Source of the DNA: Limnohabitans sp.
GTDB taxonomy: Bacteria; Planctomycetota; Phycisphaerae; Phycisphaerales; SM1A02
Assembly: GCA_030054275.1 (NCBI GenBank)
Contig: JASGCF010000171.1
Location: 1-7,072, forward strand
DNA length: 7,072 nucleotides
Direction: 5' to 3'
In this document: one piece after another, positions 6,599-7,072 of the stretch
How positions within the stretch are numbered: position 1 is the stretch's first letter
How the letters are laid out: every line of letters starts with the position of its first letter
Made by a program: the position numbers and the translations under genes
Notes under the pieces: model-generated
Seen by the model: only the letters and a program-made list of their open reading frames with translations
Databases searched by the model: none
What the model was told of the DNA's origin: nothing

Positions 6599-7072
6599 TG
6601 GAACATCCCCGGCACCATCTTGCGGCGCAGCCACTCGTAATCAGAGCCAGGCCAGTAGATGCCGTTCTGCGGACGAGTCATGAAGTCATCGATCACATCC
6701 TGTCGCGCCATGTGGCGGTACGACAGCACGGATCCATCCGCAAACGACACATTGAAGTGCCCAGGATGCCACGGCGCGATCTTGTCGATCCAAATGCCGT
6801 TGCCAGAAACATCGATGCCGAAGCCATTGATGTTGTAACCGCGATGGTCGTACTCCAAGGCCGTCATCAGCGTTTCCGATGGCAGCGGAATCTTGCCCAT
6901 CGTGTTCACTTGCCAGTTCTGTGGACCGTTCCACATGAAGCCTTCACCCGTCGAGATGAAGGCGTTCAGCGCGTAAGTCCGCATGCGCGTGTTCCCAGCA
7001 GCCGTCGTTGCACCGGCTGGCGGCGACTTAAATGGATCAAACGGGCTCTTGTAGATCGAGAAGTTCCCGACA
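6595..7072 (-). CDS. Type II secretion/pilin-like protein with H-X9-DG motif (5' end cut by window)
   Basis: The 158 visible C-terminal residues continue without a stop to the right edge; the codon phase places the first complete codon at 7069-7071. The start is off-window, so an ATG inside the visible frame at 6984 is not the true start. The hallmark is His102 followed by nine residues and Asp112-Gly113 (HPGHFNVSFADG), the planctomycete H-X9-DG motif of prepilin-like proteins. Upstream, SIYKSPFDP (5-13) and MRTYALNAF (30-38) match the usual segment of this group where a surface loop precedes an RSYxLN-like strand. Full members carry an N-terminal prepilin cleavage site and hydrophobic helix, which should lie beyond the edge. 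They are thought to be envelope-exposed pseudopilin-like proteins of unknown specific role. The stop overlaps the lipoprotein start, so the two are probably one transcript with coupled translation. Confidence 0.88.
   Translation of the reverse strand, partial: VGNFSIYKSPFDPFKSPPAGATTAAGNTRMRTYALNAFISTGEGFMWNGPQNWQVNTMGKIPLPSETLMTALEYDHRGYNINGFGIDVSGNGIWIDKIAPWHPGHFNVSFADGSVLSYRHMARQDVIDDFMTRPQNGIYWPGSDYEWLRRKMVPGMFQ

Overview
The window looks like chromosomal DNA of a planctomycete, most likely of the class Phycisphaerae. This is an inference from protein style. One gene encodes a pilin-like protein with the planctomycete-typical H-X9-DG motif. A secreted protein ends in a dockerin-like EF-hand tail of the kind common on exported Phycisphaerae proteins. 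The DNA is GC-rich and the genes are tightly packed. I see no rRNA, tRNA, CRISPR array, insertion sequence or phage gene.

Layout. (1) 1-2486, minus strand: a two-gene unit. An imelysin-like (peptidase M75 family) exported protein comes first, followed with a 4-base ATGA overlap by a di-heme c-type DUF1111/COG3488 oxidoreductase that runs off the left edge. (2) 2487-2636: a short divergent intergenic region. (3) 2637-3827, plus strand: an exported HtrA/trypsin-like protein with a PDZ domain, in which all three catalytic positions appear to be replaced. (4) 3828-4105: a non-coding leader with a 7-4-7 direct repeat, a GCGCTT-rich direct repeat and small hairpins. (5) 4106-5764, plus strand: a large secreted protein resembling PhoX/DUF839 beta-propellers with a C-terminal dockerin-like tail. 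(6) 5765-5899: a convergent gap with a good intrinsic terminator. (7) 5900-7072, minus strand: a lipoprotein with an Ala/Ser-rich linker, overlapped at its start by the end of an H-X9-DG pilin-like gene that runs off the right edge.

How the parts fit. Every recognisable product is predicted to be exported or envelope-associated. The imelysin/DUF1111 pair is a recurring neighbourhood that the literature links to iron or heme handling, and translational coupling supports joint function here. The pilin-like protein and the lipoprotein form a second coupled pair, possibly a surface or pseudopilin assembly. The PhoX-like protein appears to be transcribed alone, with its own leader and terminator.

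No clearly new multi-gene system is visible. The strongest leads are the apparently inactive HtrA-PDZ protein, the coupled pilin/lipoprotein pair, and a PhoB-box-like direct repeat ahead of the PhoX-like gene. All calls come from reading the sequence; no database search was run.
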